Below are positions 7,523-14,461 of a stretch of DNA of 14,461 nt, piece by piece. Position 1 is the stretch's first letter; every line of letters starts with the position of its first letter. A program made the position numbers and the translations under genes. Below the pieces are notes generated by a model that made no database searches, was not told the DNA's origin, and saw nothing but the letters and a program-made list of their open reading frames with translations. The DNA comes from Nitrospirota bacterium (GTDB lineage Bacteria; Nitrospirota; CAKKRA01; 9FT-COMBO-42-15): assembly GCA_023248415.1 (NCBI GenBank), contig JAHFEP010000058.1:1-14461 (forward strand), in the 5' to 3' direction.

Positions 7523-8446
7523 TCACACCAATATCTTGTCGATTTTTATAAGCGCCTCTTTGTCACTTAAATCCGCTATCTGTGAGCTGTTATATTTTGC
7601 TATACCAACAGCCGTAAGTTTTTCATCTGAATATATTCTTACCTTATCATTGAGCTTAAAATCATGTGATATCTTTTCAATAAATGATGCTGTTATCGGC
7701 ATCCCGTTCTTCACCTTATCCTCAAAATCTTTTTTAATTCTAACTTCAGGCATAAAACCCAATGCCTCATCTATTTTAATTAACCTGTCCTGATGCCATT
7801 CAATGCCTGTCTTCTCAAGGTCGTCTATTTGAACAGCATCGCCAATCTTAAATTCACCTGAGGCAGTCCTTATCAGGCTGAACATATGCGCCGCTGTCCC
7901 GAGCCTCTCTCCAATATCTGAGCAGAGGGAGCGGATATAAGTCCCCTTTGAGCATACCACATTAAATGCAATAAAAGGAATATTAATATTTGTAAGGGAT
8001 ATATTTTTTATAACAACATCCCTCGGTCTAATCTGAACAGCCTTCCCTTTTCTTGCAAGCTCATACGCCCTGACACCATCAACCTTTACTGCAGAATATG
8101 CAGGCGGTGTCTGGGAAATCTTTCCTGTAAAATCCTTTAATACCTTCTCTATTTTATCCCTGTCTAATTTTGGAATCTCTTTAGTCTCAATAACCTTTCC
8201 TGAAGCATCAAGCGTATCTGTCTTCTCGCCAAGTTTCATTACTGCCTGATATTCCTTATCGCCCTCATTTATATAACGGATAACCTTTGTCGCCTTGCCA
8301 ACAGCAACTAACAGAACCCCGGTTGCATCAGGATCAAGCGTTCCAAGATGGCCTGCCTTTTTTATTTTTAAGACCCTCTTTATTTTATTCACTACATCAG
8401 CAGATGTCCAGCCTTTTTGCTTATTTATTACTAAGAAGCCATCCAT
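7523..8446 (-). CDS. truB: tRNA pseudouridine(55) synthase
   Basis: This enzyme isomerises U55 in the T-psi-C arm of tRNAs. From ATG 8446 it has 307 residues and opens with MDGFLVINKQKGWTSADVV, the standard family start. The catalytic Asp is Asp38 in GTLDPDATGVLLV. The RNA-contacting strands KVDGVRAYELARKG and SKGTYIRSLCSDIGERLG follow at the expected places, and a PUA-like C-terminal domain ends the protein (VRIYSDEKLTAVGIAKY). An in-frame TTG at 8464 would add six residues, but it lies inside the octamer repeat and has no ribosome binding site, so I prefer the ATG. Neither start has a good ribosome binding site. It follows nrnA by 48 bases and precedes rpsO by 99 bases; octamer repeats occupy both gaps. 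Confidence 0.96.
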   Translation of the reverse strand: MDGFLVINKQKGWTSADVVNKIKRVLKIKKAGHLGTLDPDATGVLLVAVGKATKVIRYINEGDKEYQAVMKLGEKTDTLDASGKVIETKEIPKLDRDKIEKVLKDFTGKISQTPPAYSAVKVDGVRAYELARKGKAVQIRPRDVVIKNISLTNINIPFIAFNVVCSKGTYIRSLCSDIGERLGTAAHMFSLIRTASGEFKIGDAVQIDDLEKTGIEWHQDRLIKIDEALGFMPEVRIKKDFEDKVKNGMPITASFIEKISHDFKLNDKVRIYSDEKLTAVGIAKYNSSQIADLSDKEALIKIDKILV

Positions 8447-8455
8447 TATTAAATT

Positions 8456-8479
8456 AGGGTTCAAGGATTCAAGGGTTCT
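8456..8479. repeat. Short tandem octamer array upstream of truB
   Basis: Three direct octamers on the plus strand, AGGGTTCA, AGGATTCA and AGGGTTCT, lie in the nrnA-truB gap. Their consensus resembles the AGNNTCAR units found in the truB-rpsO gap. No inverted half is present here. Confidence 0.55.
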
Positions 8480-8494
8480 CTAATCTTTCATTTA

Positions 8495-9493
8495 CTATGC
8501 TGCCACGCCCTTCTGCTTTTTAACTATTTTCTTTTCCATCTCCTCTGCTGCTGCATGCAGAACCTTTTCCTTTACCTCATTAAGACTCCCTTTTACAGTG
8601 CAGCCGGCAGCATACTTATGCCCGCCTCCGCCAAATTTTAATGCAAGCATTGTTACATCTATCGTCCCCCTTGACCTGAAGCTTATCTTATACAAATCCT
8701 CTTTAGATTCCCTGAAAAGAATGGCTATCTCCACCCCTTTTACAGAGCGGGGGAAATTTATGAAATCTTCAACATCCTCCACTGTAGTGCTGGTAGCAGC
8801 ATAATGGGCGGAGGTTATTGTCACCCATGCAATCTTTCCTGTGCTGTCTATCTCCATCTCATCCAAAAGCATACCGAGCAGTTTCAGGCGCTGGAATGTA
8901 TTGGTTTCATATATCTGCTGACCTATCCTCCATGGATTAATGCCAGTATCAATAAGCTCTGCTGAAACCCTGAGTATGCCTGAATTGGTATTTGAATATC
9001 TGAAGGAGCCTGTTTCTGTAAGGAGTGTGGTATATATAGCTGTTGCAATATTCTTATCTATCTTCACCTTTAATGCCTTTGCAAGCCTGTAGATTATGTC
9101 GCCTGTTGCAGTTGCCTTAGCGTCTATATAATTTATATAGCCAAATTTTTCATTGGTTATGTGATGGTCAATATTTACTATTGGCGGAGGCGAGGGCATT
9201 GCCCCGTTTTTAAACAGACCGACCCTATCCTTATTCCCGCAGTCAAGCACAAACATCGCATCAAATCTGTTTTCAATGGTTTTTTCCTGTTTTATTTTCT
9301 TGGAATATGGCAAAAATTGCATATTCATTGGAACAGGATCGGTATTGCAAACAACTACCTTCTTCCCGAGTTTTTTTAATATCAATGCAAGGGCAATTGA
9401 TGAGCCTATTGCATCACCCTCTGGATTAACATGGGTTGTTATTAAAAATCTTTTATTCTCCTTTATGCACTTAATAACCTTTTCAAGCCCCAT
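8495..9493 (-). CDS. nrnA: DHH-family oligoribonuclease / pAp phosphatase (NrnA-like)
   Basis: This is a 332-residue DHH-DHHA1 phosphoesterase. Metal-binding motifs are visible: HVNPEGDAIGS at 21-31 (His21 and Asp27), Asp84 in FVLDCGN, and DHH at 109-111. The substrate-binding glycine motif GGGGH of the DHHA1 domain is at 288-292. Motif one has Glu where many members have Asp (PDGD), a variation I regard as tolerated. NrnA enzymes degrade 2-5-nucleotide RNA fragments and, in several species, dephosphorylate pAp. Some relatives act on cyclic dinucleotide products, so the substrate is not fixed by sequence. Its ATG overlaps the rbfA stop by one base (TAATG), with a purine-rich AAGGAAG upstream. 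Being in the same operon as pnp fits a role in finishing RNA decay. Confidence 0.92.
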   Translation of the reverse strand: MGLEKVIKCIKENKRFLITTHVNPEGDAIGSSIALALILKKLGKKVVVCNTDPVPMNMQFLPYSKKIKQEKTIENRFDAMFVLDCGNKDRVGLFKNGAMPSPPPIVNIDHHITNEKFGYINYIDAKATATGDIIYRLAKALKVKIDKNIATAIYTTLLTETGSFRYSNTNSGILRVSAELIDTGINPWRIGQQIYETNTFQRLKLLGMLLDEMEIDSTGKIAWVTITSAHYAATSTTVEDVEDFINFPRSVKGVEIAILFRESKEDLYKISFRSRGTIDVTMLALKFGGGGHKYAAGCTVKGSLNEVKEKVLHAAAEEMEKKIVKKQKGVAA

Positions 9494-9843
9494 TATTCTT
9501 CCTTCTCCAAATCATCCAGTATCTTTACCATCCTGATTCCCTCTTTTATGGAATCATCTACCTTAAATATCAGTTCAGGGATATATCTGATTCTCAATCT
9601 CTTTCTTAATTCAGCTCTAATAAATCCAGCAGCGCTAATAAGGCCGCTGATGGTATCGCCTTTCTTAGCAGAATCATCCAATATGCTTATATAGACCTTT
9701 GCATTTTTAAGGTCGTCTGATAAATCCACATGAGTAACTGTTACAAACCCAATCCTCGGGTCATGTATCTTGTGCATTATTATATCAGCAATCTCTTCCT
9801 TTATCTGCTCGCCGAGCCTGTCTGACCTTTTATAGCCTAACAT
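9493..9843 (-). CDS. rbfA: Ribosome-binding factor A
   Basis: This is a 116-residue KH-type cold-adaptation and 30S maturation factor that binds near helix 1 of 16S rRNA. The start YKRSDRLGEQIKEEIADII and the segment DPRIGFVTVTHVDLSDDLKNAKVYISIL are family hallmarks, followed by ELRKRLRIRYIPELIFKVDDSI. The C-terminal tail is short (E. coli RbfA has 133 residues), as is common outside gamma-proteobacteria. I chose ATG 9843, which has AAGGGG at 9849-9854 five bases upstream; the TTG at 9846 would add one residue and is unlikely. The gene follows ylxP after a gap largely filled by a palindromic element, so its translation is not coupled to ylxP. Confidence 0.96.
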   Translation of the reverse strand: MLGYKRSDRLGEQIKEEIADIIMHKIHDPRIGFVTVTHVDLSDDLKNAKVYISILDDSAKKGDTISGLISAAGFIRAELRKRLRIRYIPELIFKVDDSIKEGIRMVKILDDLEKEE

Positions 9844-9867
9844 CAAAACCCCTTACATCTAAATTAG

Positions 9868-9990
9868 ACGGCAAAGTAAAAAGCTCCAGATGCAAGGCGG
9901 AGCGAGGCATCGCACCGCAGCATACAAGTTAGTATGTGAGGATGCGAGGCCGAAGCGACAACGCAGCAGATGGACTTTTTACGAAGCCGT
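9868..9990. repeat. 123-bp near-palindromic intergenic element
   Basis: The gap between ylxP and rbfA is largely one imperfect palindrome centred at 9929. The ends ACGGC (9868-9872) and GCCGT (9986-9990) match. Inside them GTAAAAAG (9876-9883) pairs with CTTTTTAC (9975-9982) and TCCA (9885-9888) with TGGA (9971-9974). At the centre CATAC (9921-9925) pairs with GTATG (9932-9936) around six bases, and GGCATCGCA pairs largely with TGCGAGGCC. It is more G+C-rich than the flanks and has no open frame. It looks like a REP- or MITE-like unit, or a large structured RNA within the transcript. My recollection is that similar ends (CTTTTTACGAAGCCGT) occur in other uncultured-lineage genomes, but I could not search. 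Confidence 0.75.
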
Positions 9991-9996
9991 TTAGCA

Positions 9997-10278
9997 TTAT
10001 ATTATCTCTATTTTATAATTTAACAACTGCACTGCCGGTATGCCTTCAATAAAATCTATCACCTTATCCAGCATGGCATTTATATGGCTATTTCCATTAC
10101 CAATGCAGGATACGCCCAATATTGCCTTCTGCCACAATTCATTCTCATCAACCTCTGCTATAGAGACATTAAATTTTAACCTTATCTTATCCTTAAGACT
10201 CTTTAGAACCTGTCTCTTCCCCTTTAAAGAGTTAGCATCAGGGATATGTAATTCTATAGTGCAAATCCCGACTCTCAT
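9997..10278 (-). CDS. ylxP: DUF503 / YlxP-family small protein
   Basis: This 93-residue protein matches the DUF503 (YlxP) pattern: MRVGICTIELHIPDANSLKGKRQVLKSLKDKIRLKFNVSIAEVDENELWQKAILGV in overview (positions 1-56), with the conserved SLKGKR loop at 17-22 and the NVSIAEV strand. It is commonly found between infB and rbfA, as here. Its role is not firmly established; a link to ribosome maturation is inferred from its neighbours. The ATG overlaps the infB stop by four bases (ATGA) and has no ribosome binding site, so translation probably depends on termination of infB. Its stop lies six bases from the palindromic element. Confidence 0.92.
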   Translation of the reverse strand: MRVGICTIELHIPDANSLKGKRQVLKSLKDKIRLKFNVSIAEVDENELWQKAILGVSCIGNGNSHINAMLDKVIDFIEGIPAVQLLNYKIEII

Positions 10279-12683
10279 AATTTTGCTGCTATCTTGTCTA
10301 CTGTATACGCCTCAATAACATCCCCTGCCTTGATGTCATTAAAATTCTCTATACTTATACCGCACTCATAGCCGCTCTGCACCTCTTTGGCATCATCTTT
10401 AAATCTCTTGAGAGACGAGAGTTTTCCATCGTATATCACAACATTGTCCCTCAAAACCCTGACGCCTGCACAGGTTCGCAGAATAGAGCCGTCTGTTACA
10501 TAGCAGCCTGCAATTGTGCCAATATTGGAAATGCTGAAGGTCTGCCTCACCTCTGCCCTTCCAAGCACGCGCTCCTTTAATGTCGGCTCAAGCAGGCCTT
10601 CCATTGCTGATTTTACATCTGCAATTGCATCATAGATAATAGTATAGAGCCTTATATCTACATTCTCCTTCTCCGCAAGGGAAGATGCCTTAACCTCTGG
10701 CCTTATATTAAAGCCTATTATAATCGCATTTGACGCAGAGGCGAGCATTATATCTGTCTCTGTAATAGCGCCAACAGAGCCGTGAATAACATTCAATTTG
10801 ACAGCGCTTGTGCTGAGCCTCTCCAGCGCCTCTTTAAGCGCCTCAACAGAACCCTGGACATCGCCCTTTACAATTATATTAAGCTCTTTAACCTCGCCGT
10901 CCTTTATCTTTGCATAGAGGTCGTCAAGTGTTATCTTCTTTGCCTTTGCCAGCTCTGCGCTCCTCTGCCTCTGCTGCCTTGTTACTGCAATCTCCTTTGC
11001 AACCTTTTCATCATCAACAACAACAAATGAATCGCCTGCCAACGGCACGCCTTCAAGGCCGATAACCTCAACAGGTGTTGAAGGCCCTGCGCTCTCCACC
11101 TTTCTGCCCAGATCATCAAGCAATGCCCTTACCCTGCCGAAATATGTTCCTGTTACAAAGGCGTCGCCAACCTTAAGTGTTCCGCTCTGTATAAGAATTG
11201 TTGCAACAGGTCCTCTTCCTTTGTCAAGCTTTGCCTCAACTATGGTTCCCCTTGCCTGCTTATTCGGGTTTGCCTTAAGCTCCAGCACATCTGCCTGAAG
11301 AAGTATCATCTCAAGCAGTGAATCCAGATTAATCTTTTTCTTTGCAGAGACCTCTACAAATATGGTCTGTCCGCCCCATGCCTCAGAGATAAGTTCATAT
11401 TCAGTTAATGCCTGCTTTATCTTATCTGGATTCGCCTCTGGCTTGTCTATCTTGTTTATTGCGACTATTATAGGCACCTTTGCAGCCTTTGCATGGTTTA
11501 TTGCCTCAATGGTCTGGGGCATAACGCCGTCATCAGCAGCAACAACAAGGATTACTATATCTGTTACCTGTGCGCCCCTTGCCCTCATTGCAGTAAATGC
11601 CTCGTGCCCCGGGGTATCAAGAAATACAACATTCTTGTCCCCGACCTTTACCTTATACGCGCCTATATGCTGGGTAATGCCGCCAGCCTCTCCTTCTGTC
11701 ACCTTAGTCTGCCTTATAGCATCCAGCAGCGATGTCTTGCCGTGGTCAACATGTCCCATAATTGTAACTACAGGAGACCTTGGGGTTAATAAAGCTGCTT
11801 CATCCTGAACTTCTGAAATAAGCTCTTCTGTAGATACTGTAGATACTGTTTCCACCTTAAGCCCGAGGCTGTCTGAAATCAGGATTGCAGCGTCTAAATC
11901 CATGGGCTGATTGATTGTTGCCATAGAACCCATCTCCATCAATCTCTTTATGATTTCGCCTGTTTTCTGGCCGATGGCTTCGGCAAATTCCTTTACAGTA
12001 ATGCCTTCGTGGATTTTAATAACCTTTTTTCTCGGCTTTGTTATTTCTTCCGGCGCCGCAGCCCTTTTAAGCCTTTTTGCTACAGGCCTTTGTTTTCCAG
12101 GCCTTTTCTGAAATATCTCTAACTCATTCCATTTTACAAGTCCGTTTGGATGCTTTGCTTCTTTTTCAATCGTCTTAAGGGTCTTGAATTTTTTTGTTTT
12201 ATCCTTTGGTTTGAATAGCTTTTCTTTTTCTTTCTTCGCAGCCTCAACCTTCTCTGGCTGTTTAGCAGGTTTTTCAGCCTCTTCTTTGACCCCTTTTTTA
12301 AGCGCTGCTTCAGGCTGCGGGGGTAATTCCTGAACTGCGGGAGCAGCAGAAATTTTTTCAGGCAATTCTGTTACTTCTTTTGCCTCTGCTATTGGATGCG
12401 GTAAAGGCGGTGTTTCTTTTGATATGGCTGCCTCAGCAGGCGCCTCTAATTCTTTATGCTTCTTCTTTATAAGAACAGTGCCTCTTTTCTTTTCCTGAGG
12501 CTTTTCCTCTGCCTTTATCTTTTTACCCTTGTCAAATTTATTAATAACTAAACTCACAGTTTTATCATCAAGGACACTCATGTAGCTCTTGGCGTCAATG
12601 CCCATTGTCTTAAGCTCTGACAGGAGCTTTTTATTAGTCATGCCTATATGTTTTGCAAGTTCAAAGACCTTTTGTCCTTCCAT
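10275..12683 (-). CDS. infB: Translation initiation factor IF-2
   Basis: This GTPase delivers initiator fMet-tRNA to the 30S subunit and promotes subunit joining. From ATG 12683 it has 802 residues. An N-terminal IF2_N module (KVFELAKHIGMTNKKLLSELKTMGI) is followed by a Lys/Glu/Ala/Pro-rich disordered linker (about 50-190) and a second IF2_N module (about 220-270, GITVKEFAEAIGQKTGEIIKRLMEMG). The G domain has GHVDHGKTS at 310-318, DTPGHE at 356-361 and NKID at 410-413. Domain II and the fMet-tRNA-binding C2 domain follow, ending near FNDIKAGDVIEAY. A GTG at 12695 is in frame, but it lies inside the ribosome binding site AGGGGGTGA, so I chose the ATG. It follows nusA directly, without the ylxR or L7Ae-like genes often found in between. 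Confidence 0.97.
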   Translation of the reverse strand: MEGQKVFELAKHIGMTNKKLLSELKTMGIDAKSYMSVLDDKTVSLVINKFDKGKKIKAEEKPQEKKRGTVLIKKKHKELEAPAEAAISKETPPLPHPIAEAKEVTELPEKISAAPAVQELPPQPEAALKKGVKEEAEKPAKQPEKVEAAKKEKEKLFKPKDKTKKFKTLKTIEKEAKHPNGLVKWNELEIFQKRPGKQRPVAKRLKRAAAPEEITKPRKKVIKIHEGITVKEFAEAIGQKTGEIIKRLMEMGSMATINQPMDLDAAILISDSLGLKVETVSTVSTEELISEVQDEAALLTPRSPVVTIMGHVDHGKTSLLDAIRQTKVTEGEAGGITQHIGAYKVKVGDKNVVFLDTPGHEAFTAMRARGAQVTDIVILVVAADDGVMPQTIEAINHAKAAKVPIIVAINKIDKPEANPDKIKQALTEYELISEAWGGQTIFVEVSAKKKINLDSLLEMILLQADVLELKANPNKQARGTIVEAKLDKGRGPVATILIQSGTLKVGDAFVTGTYFGRVRALLDDLGRKVESAGPSTPVEVIGLEGVPLAGDSFVVVDDEKVAKEIAVTRQQRQRSAELAKAKKITLDDLYAKIKDGEVKELNIIVKGDVQGSVEALKEALERLSTSAVKLNVIHGSVGAITETDIMLASASNAIIIGFNIRPEVKASSLAEKENVDIRLYTIIYDAIADVKSAMEGLLEPTLKERVLGRAEVRQTFSISNIGTIAGCYVTDGSILRTCAGVRVLRDNVVIYDGKLSSLKRFKDDAKEVQSGYECGISIENFNDIKAGDVIEAYTVDKIAAKL

Positions 12684-12691
12684 AAAACTAT

Positions 12692-12700
12692 TCACCCCCT
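12692..12700 (-). promoter_or_regulatory. Ribosome binding site of infB, deciding the start
   Basis: The minus strand reads AGGGGGTGA, ending eight bases before ATG 12683. The alternative GTG start (12695-12693) is part of this site and would leave no spacing, which argues against it. Confidence 0.7.
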
Positions 12701-12709
12701 ACCATAAAT

Positions 12710-14059
12710 TCATGCAGAGTGGATTAACCCCCTCGCAGCATCAATAATCTTTTTTGCTGTCTTTTCTCCAATCTTTGGTATCTTGGAAAGCTCATCCTCT
12801 GTTGCCTCAGCAATACTCTTTATTGAACTAAAGCCGTGCTCTTTTAGCAATAAAACCATCTTCTCGCCGACACCAGGAAGGGATGCAAGAGCTGATTCAG
12901 CAGATCCTGACACTGCCCCTATTGTCTCTTCTGCTGCAGATTCTCCTTCAGCCTCTGCCTGCTGCTTTGTCTCATGGGCGATTGCCTCAGTAATCTCCTT
13001 TTCCCTTTCCGCAGCCCTCTTGCCCTGGTATTCAGTTTCGCTTAATATATCTATCTTCCATCCTGTCAGCTTTGCTGCAAGGCGGACATTCTGTCCTTTC
13101 TTTCCTATTGCCAAGGATAACTGCTGGTCTGCAACTACGATTGTCGCAGATTTCTCCTGCTCATTAATGCCGACCCTCTCAATTACTGCAGGGCTGAGCG
13201 CCTCGCCAATAAATGCCCTCGGGTCATCGCTCCATGCAATAATATCAATCTTTTCTCCGCGCAGCTCCCTTACAACTGCCTGAACCCTTGAGCCCTTGAC
13301 GCCAACACAGGCGCCAACAGGGTCAATTGAAGAATCTTTTGAAGCAACAGCAATCTTTGCCCTGTCCCCGGGCTCCCTTACAACGCCTTTTACAGTAACT
13401 ATCCCTTCGTAAACCTCCGGCACCTCCATCTCAAAGAGTTTTGCAACGAAATTAGGATATGTCCTTGAAAGTATAATCTGGGGGCCCTTAGCCGTATGCC
13501 TGACATCAAGGATATATGCCCTTACCCTGTCGCCCCTTCTGTATGGCTCGCCGGGTATCTGCTCCTTGGCAGGAAGAACACCCTCAGTCTTTCCAAGGTC
13601 TATTATATAATCCCTTCTCTCCTGCCTCATCACAACACCGTTTATCAGGTCGCCCTGCTTATTCTTAAAATCTTTCAGGATAACATCCCACTCTGCCTCT
13701 CTCACCTTCTGGATTATCACCTGCTTTGCTGTCTGGGCTGCAATCCTTCCGAGGTCCTCCATCGGTATTATACTGCCAATCTCATCGCCTATCTCTGCGC
13801 TCTCATCTGTCTTTGCTGCCTCTTCAAGAGAAATTTCCTCTCTCGGATTCTGCACCTTTTCTACAATCTTTTTAATTGCAATAACCTGAATCTCGCCTGT
13901 CGTAGGGTCAATGCTGACATCTATATTTTCACATACAGAACCAAACCGCTTTTTTGCTGCAACCAATAAGGCAGACTCAAGGGCCTTTACAACAACACTG
14001 CCGTCTATACCCTTCTCCCTGCAAAGCTGCTCAATAACTGTTATTAATTGATGGTTCAT
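12710..14059 (-). CDS. nusA: Transcription termination/antitermination factor NusA
   Basis: NusA binds RNA polymerase and nascent RNA and controls pausing, termination and antitermination. This one has 449 residues. The polymerase-binding N-terminal domain covers about 1-125. An S1 domain spans about 137-200 (DLINGVVMRQERRDYIIDLG), and two KH domains follow, with GVKG at 253-256 and GKKG at 319-322 (SLAIGKKGQNVRLAAKLTGWKIDI). After an Ala/Glu/Ser-rich linker (about 350-390) comes a helix-hairpin-helix tail with LPGVGEKM at about 394-401 and IPKIGEKTAKKI at about 427-438. Full acidic repeats like those of E. coli are replaced by this shorter tail. The start has GGAGG at 14069-14073, nine bases upstream. 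It follows rimP by 21 bases. Confidence 0.98.
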   Translation of the reverse strand: MNHQLITVIEQLCREKGIDGSVVVKALESALLVAAKKRFGSVCENIDVSIDPTTGEIQVIAIKKIVEKVQNPREEISLEEAAKTDESAEIGDEIGSIIPMEDLGRIAAQTAKQVIIQKVREAEWDVILKDFKNKQGDLINGVVMRQERRDYIIDLGKTEGVLPAKEQIPGEPYRRGDRVRAYILDVRHTAKGPQIILSRTYPNFVAKLFEMEVPEVYEGIVTVKGVVREPGDRAKIAVASKDSSIDPVGACVGVKGSRVQAVVRELRGEKIDIIAWSDDPRAFIGEALSPAVIERVGINEQEKSATIVVADQQLSLAIGKKGQNVRLAAKLTGWKIDILSETEYQGKRAAEREKEITEAIAHETKQQAEAEGESAAEETIGAVSGSAESALASLPGVGEKMVLLLKEHGFSSIKSIAEATEDELSKIPKIGEKTAKKIIDAARGLIHSA

Positions 14060-14080
14060 TATTTAAATCCTCCGAAATTA

Positions 14081-14461
14081 TTAAAACTCAATCTCCAGTC
14101 TCGCCTTTGCGATATTGGATAATGGAATCTCCATCTGACCAAGCTTCTCTTCTACTATTTTTACAATGCCGTTGTCTATCTCTAAAATCCTTCCAATAAA
14201 TATCTTTTGATTATTTATGGGTCCGAATGTATTTATCCTTGCCAGCTTGCCTTTTTCGCGCTGATAATCCTCTATCTTTTTCAGCGGCCTGTCAAGGCCA
14301 GGAGACGATACCTCAAGGGTATATGAATGGGGTATTATATCCTCAACATCCAATACCTGACTGATATGCTTGCTTGCCTTTTCACAGTCATCAAGGGAGA
14401 CACCGCCCTTCTTGTCAATAAAGACCCTGAGAAACCAATTCGGCCCGCTTCTTTTATATTC
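14081..14461 (-). CDS. rimP: Ribosome maturation factor RimP (N-terminus outside window)
   Basis: The frame is open from the right edge to TAA at 14083-14081 and gives 126 residues, so about 25-35 N-terminal residues are missing. RimP assists 30S assembly. The visible order is typical: NWFLRVFIDKKGGVSLDDCEKAS, then the signature YTLEVSSPGLDRPLK at the end of the first domain. An SH3-like C-terminal domain follows (GKLARINTFGPINNQKIFIGRILEIDNGIVKI) and ends in ISLNIAKARLEIEF-like strands (actual text PLSNIAKARLEIEF). The TTG at 14353 is an internal codon, not the start, because the family-typical sequence continues upstream to the window edge. It is the first visible gene of the translation operon; the rimP-nusA-infB order is widely conserved. 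Confidence 0.96.
   Translation of the reverse strand, partial: EYKRSGPNWFLRVFIDKKGGVSLDDCEKASKHISQVLDVEDIIPHSYTLEVSSPGLDRPLKKIEDYQREKGKLARINTFGPINNQKIFIGRILEIDNGIVKIVEEKLGQMEIPLSNIAKARLEIEF

Noticed and set aside
8447..8464. A TTG start six codons upstream of the chosen truB ATG.
   Set aside because: No ribosome binding site precedes it, it lies in the octamer repeat, and the family normally starts at MDGFL.
11829..11846. A tandem 9-base repeat (TGTAGATAC twice) within infB.
   Set aside because: It is in frame, encodes a short TVSTVST stretch in a linker between the second IF2_N module and the G domain, and is probably simple slippage without a function.
1..14461. Search for CRISPR arrays, tRNA or rRNA genes, transposases, phage genes and toxin-antitoxin pairs.
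   Set aside because: None seen. Apart from the three intergenic repeats the window is ordinary envelope and translation gene content.

Overview
The window is chromosomal housekeeping DNA from a Gram-negative (two-membrane) bacterium, with A+T-leaning base composition and frequent AGA/AGG arginine codons. Two things suggest this. There is a cluster of lipid-anchored or exported envelope proteins, including an LpoB-like one. There is also the order rimP-nusA-infB-ylxP-rbfA-nrnA-truB-rpsO-pnp-M16 peptidase, which resembles the arrangement in Deltaproteobacteria and Nitrospirota-like lineages. The lineage call is inference; no rRNA or lineage-specific marker is present.

Bases 1-3698 (+ strand) are the 3' part of an envelope operon. 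It contains the C-terminal tail of an unidentified, charge-rich protein, an LpoB-like lipoprotein, a COG3014-like lipoprotein with a helical-repeat N-terminal half, and an LPP20-like exported protein with an extra C-terminal beta-rich domain. The genes overlap or nearly touch, so they are probably co-transcribed. A role at the outer membrane or in peptidoglycan synthesis is plausible, but it rests only on LpoB homology.

Bases 3717-14461 (- strand, read right to left) are a long translation and RNA-metabolism operon: rimP (5' end off the window), nusA, infB, ylxP, rbfA, nrnA, truB, rpsO, pnp and an M16 zinc peptidase. It couples transcription elongation and termination control (NusA), initiation (IF-2), 30S maturation (RimP, RbfA, S15), tRNA modification (TruB) and RNA turnover (PNPase, plus NrnA for the shortest oligonucleotides). 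Most junctions are very short or overlap by 1-4 bases. The two operons converge with only 18 bases between stop codons and no visible intrinsic terminator.

The non-coding surprises sit in the few wider gaps of the minus-strand operon. Between ylxP and rbfA lies a 123-bp near-palindromic element. Between truB and rpsO lies a 72-bp array of nine degenerate octamers whose orientation flips in the middle, so that it folds into a 17-bp stem just upstream of rpsO. A shorter octamer array with a related consensus lies between nrnA and truB. No stretch longer than 300 bases lacks a gene. I saw no rRNA, tRNA, CRISPR, transposase or phage gene.
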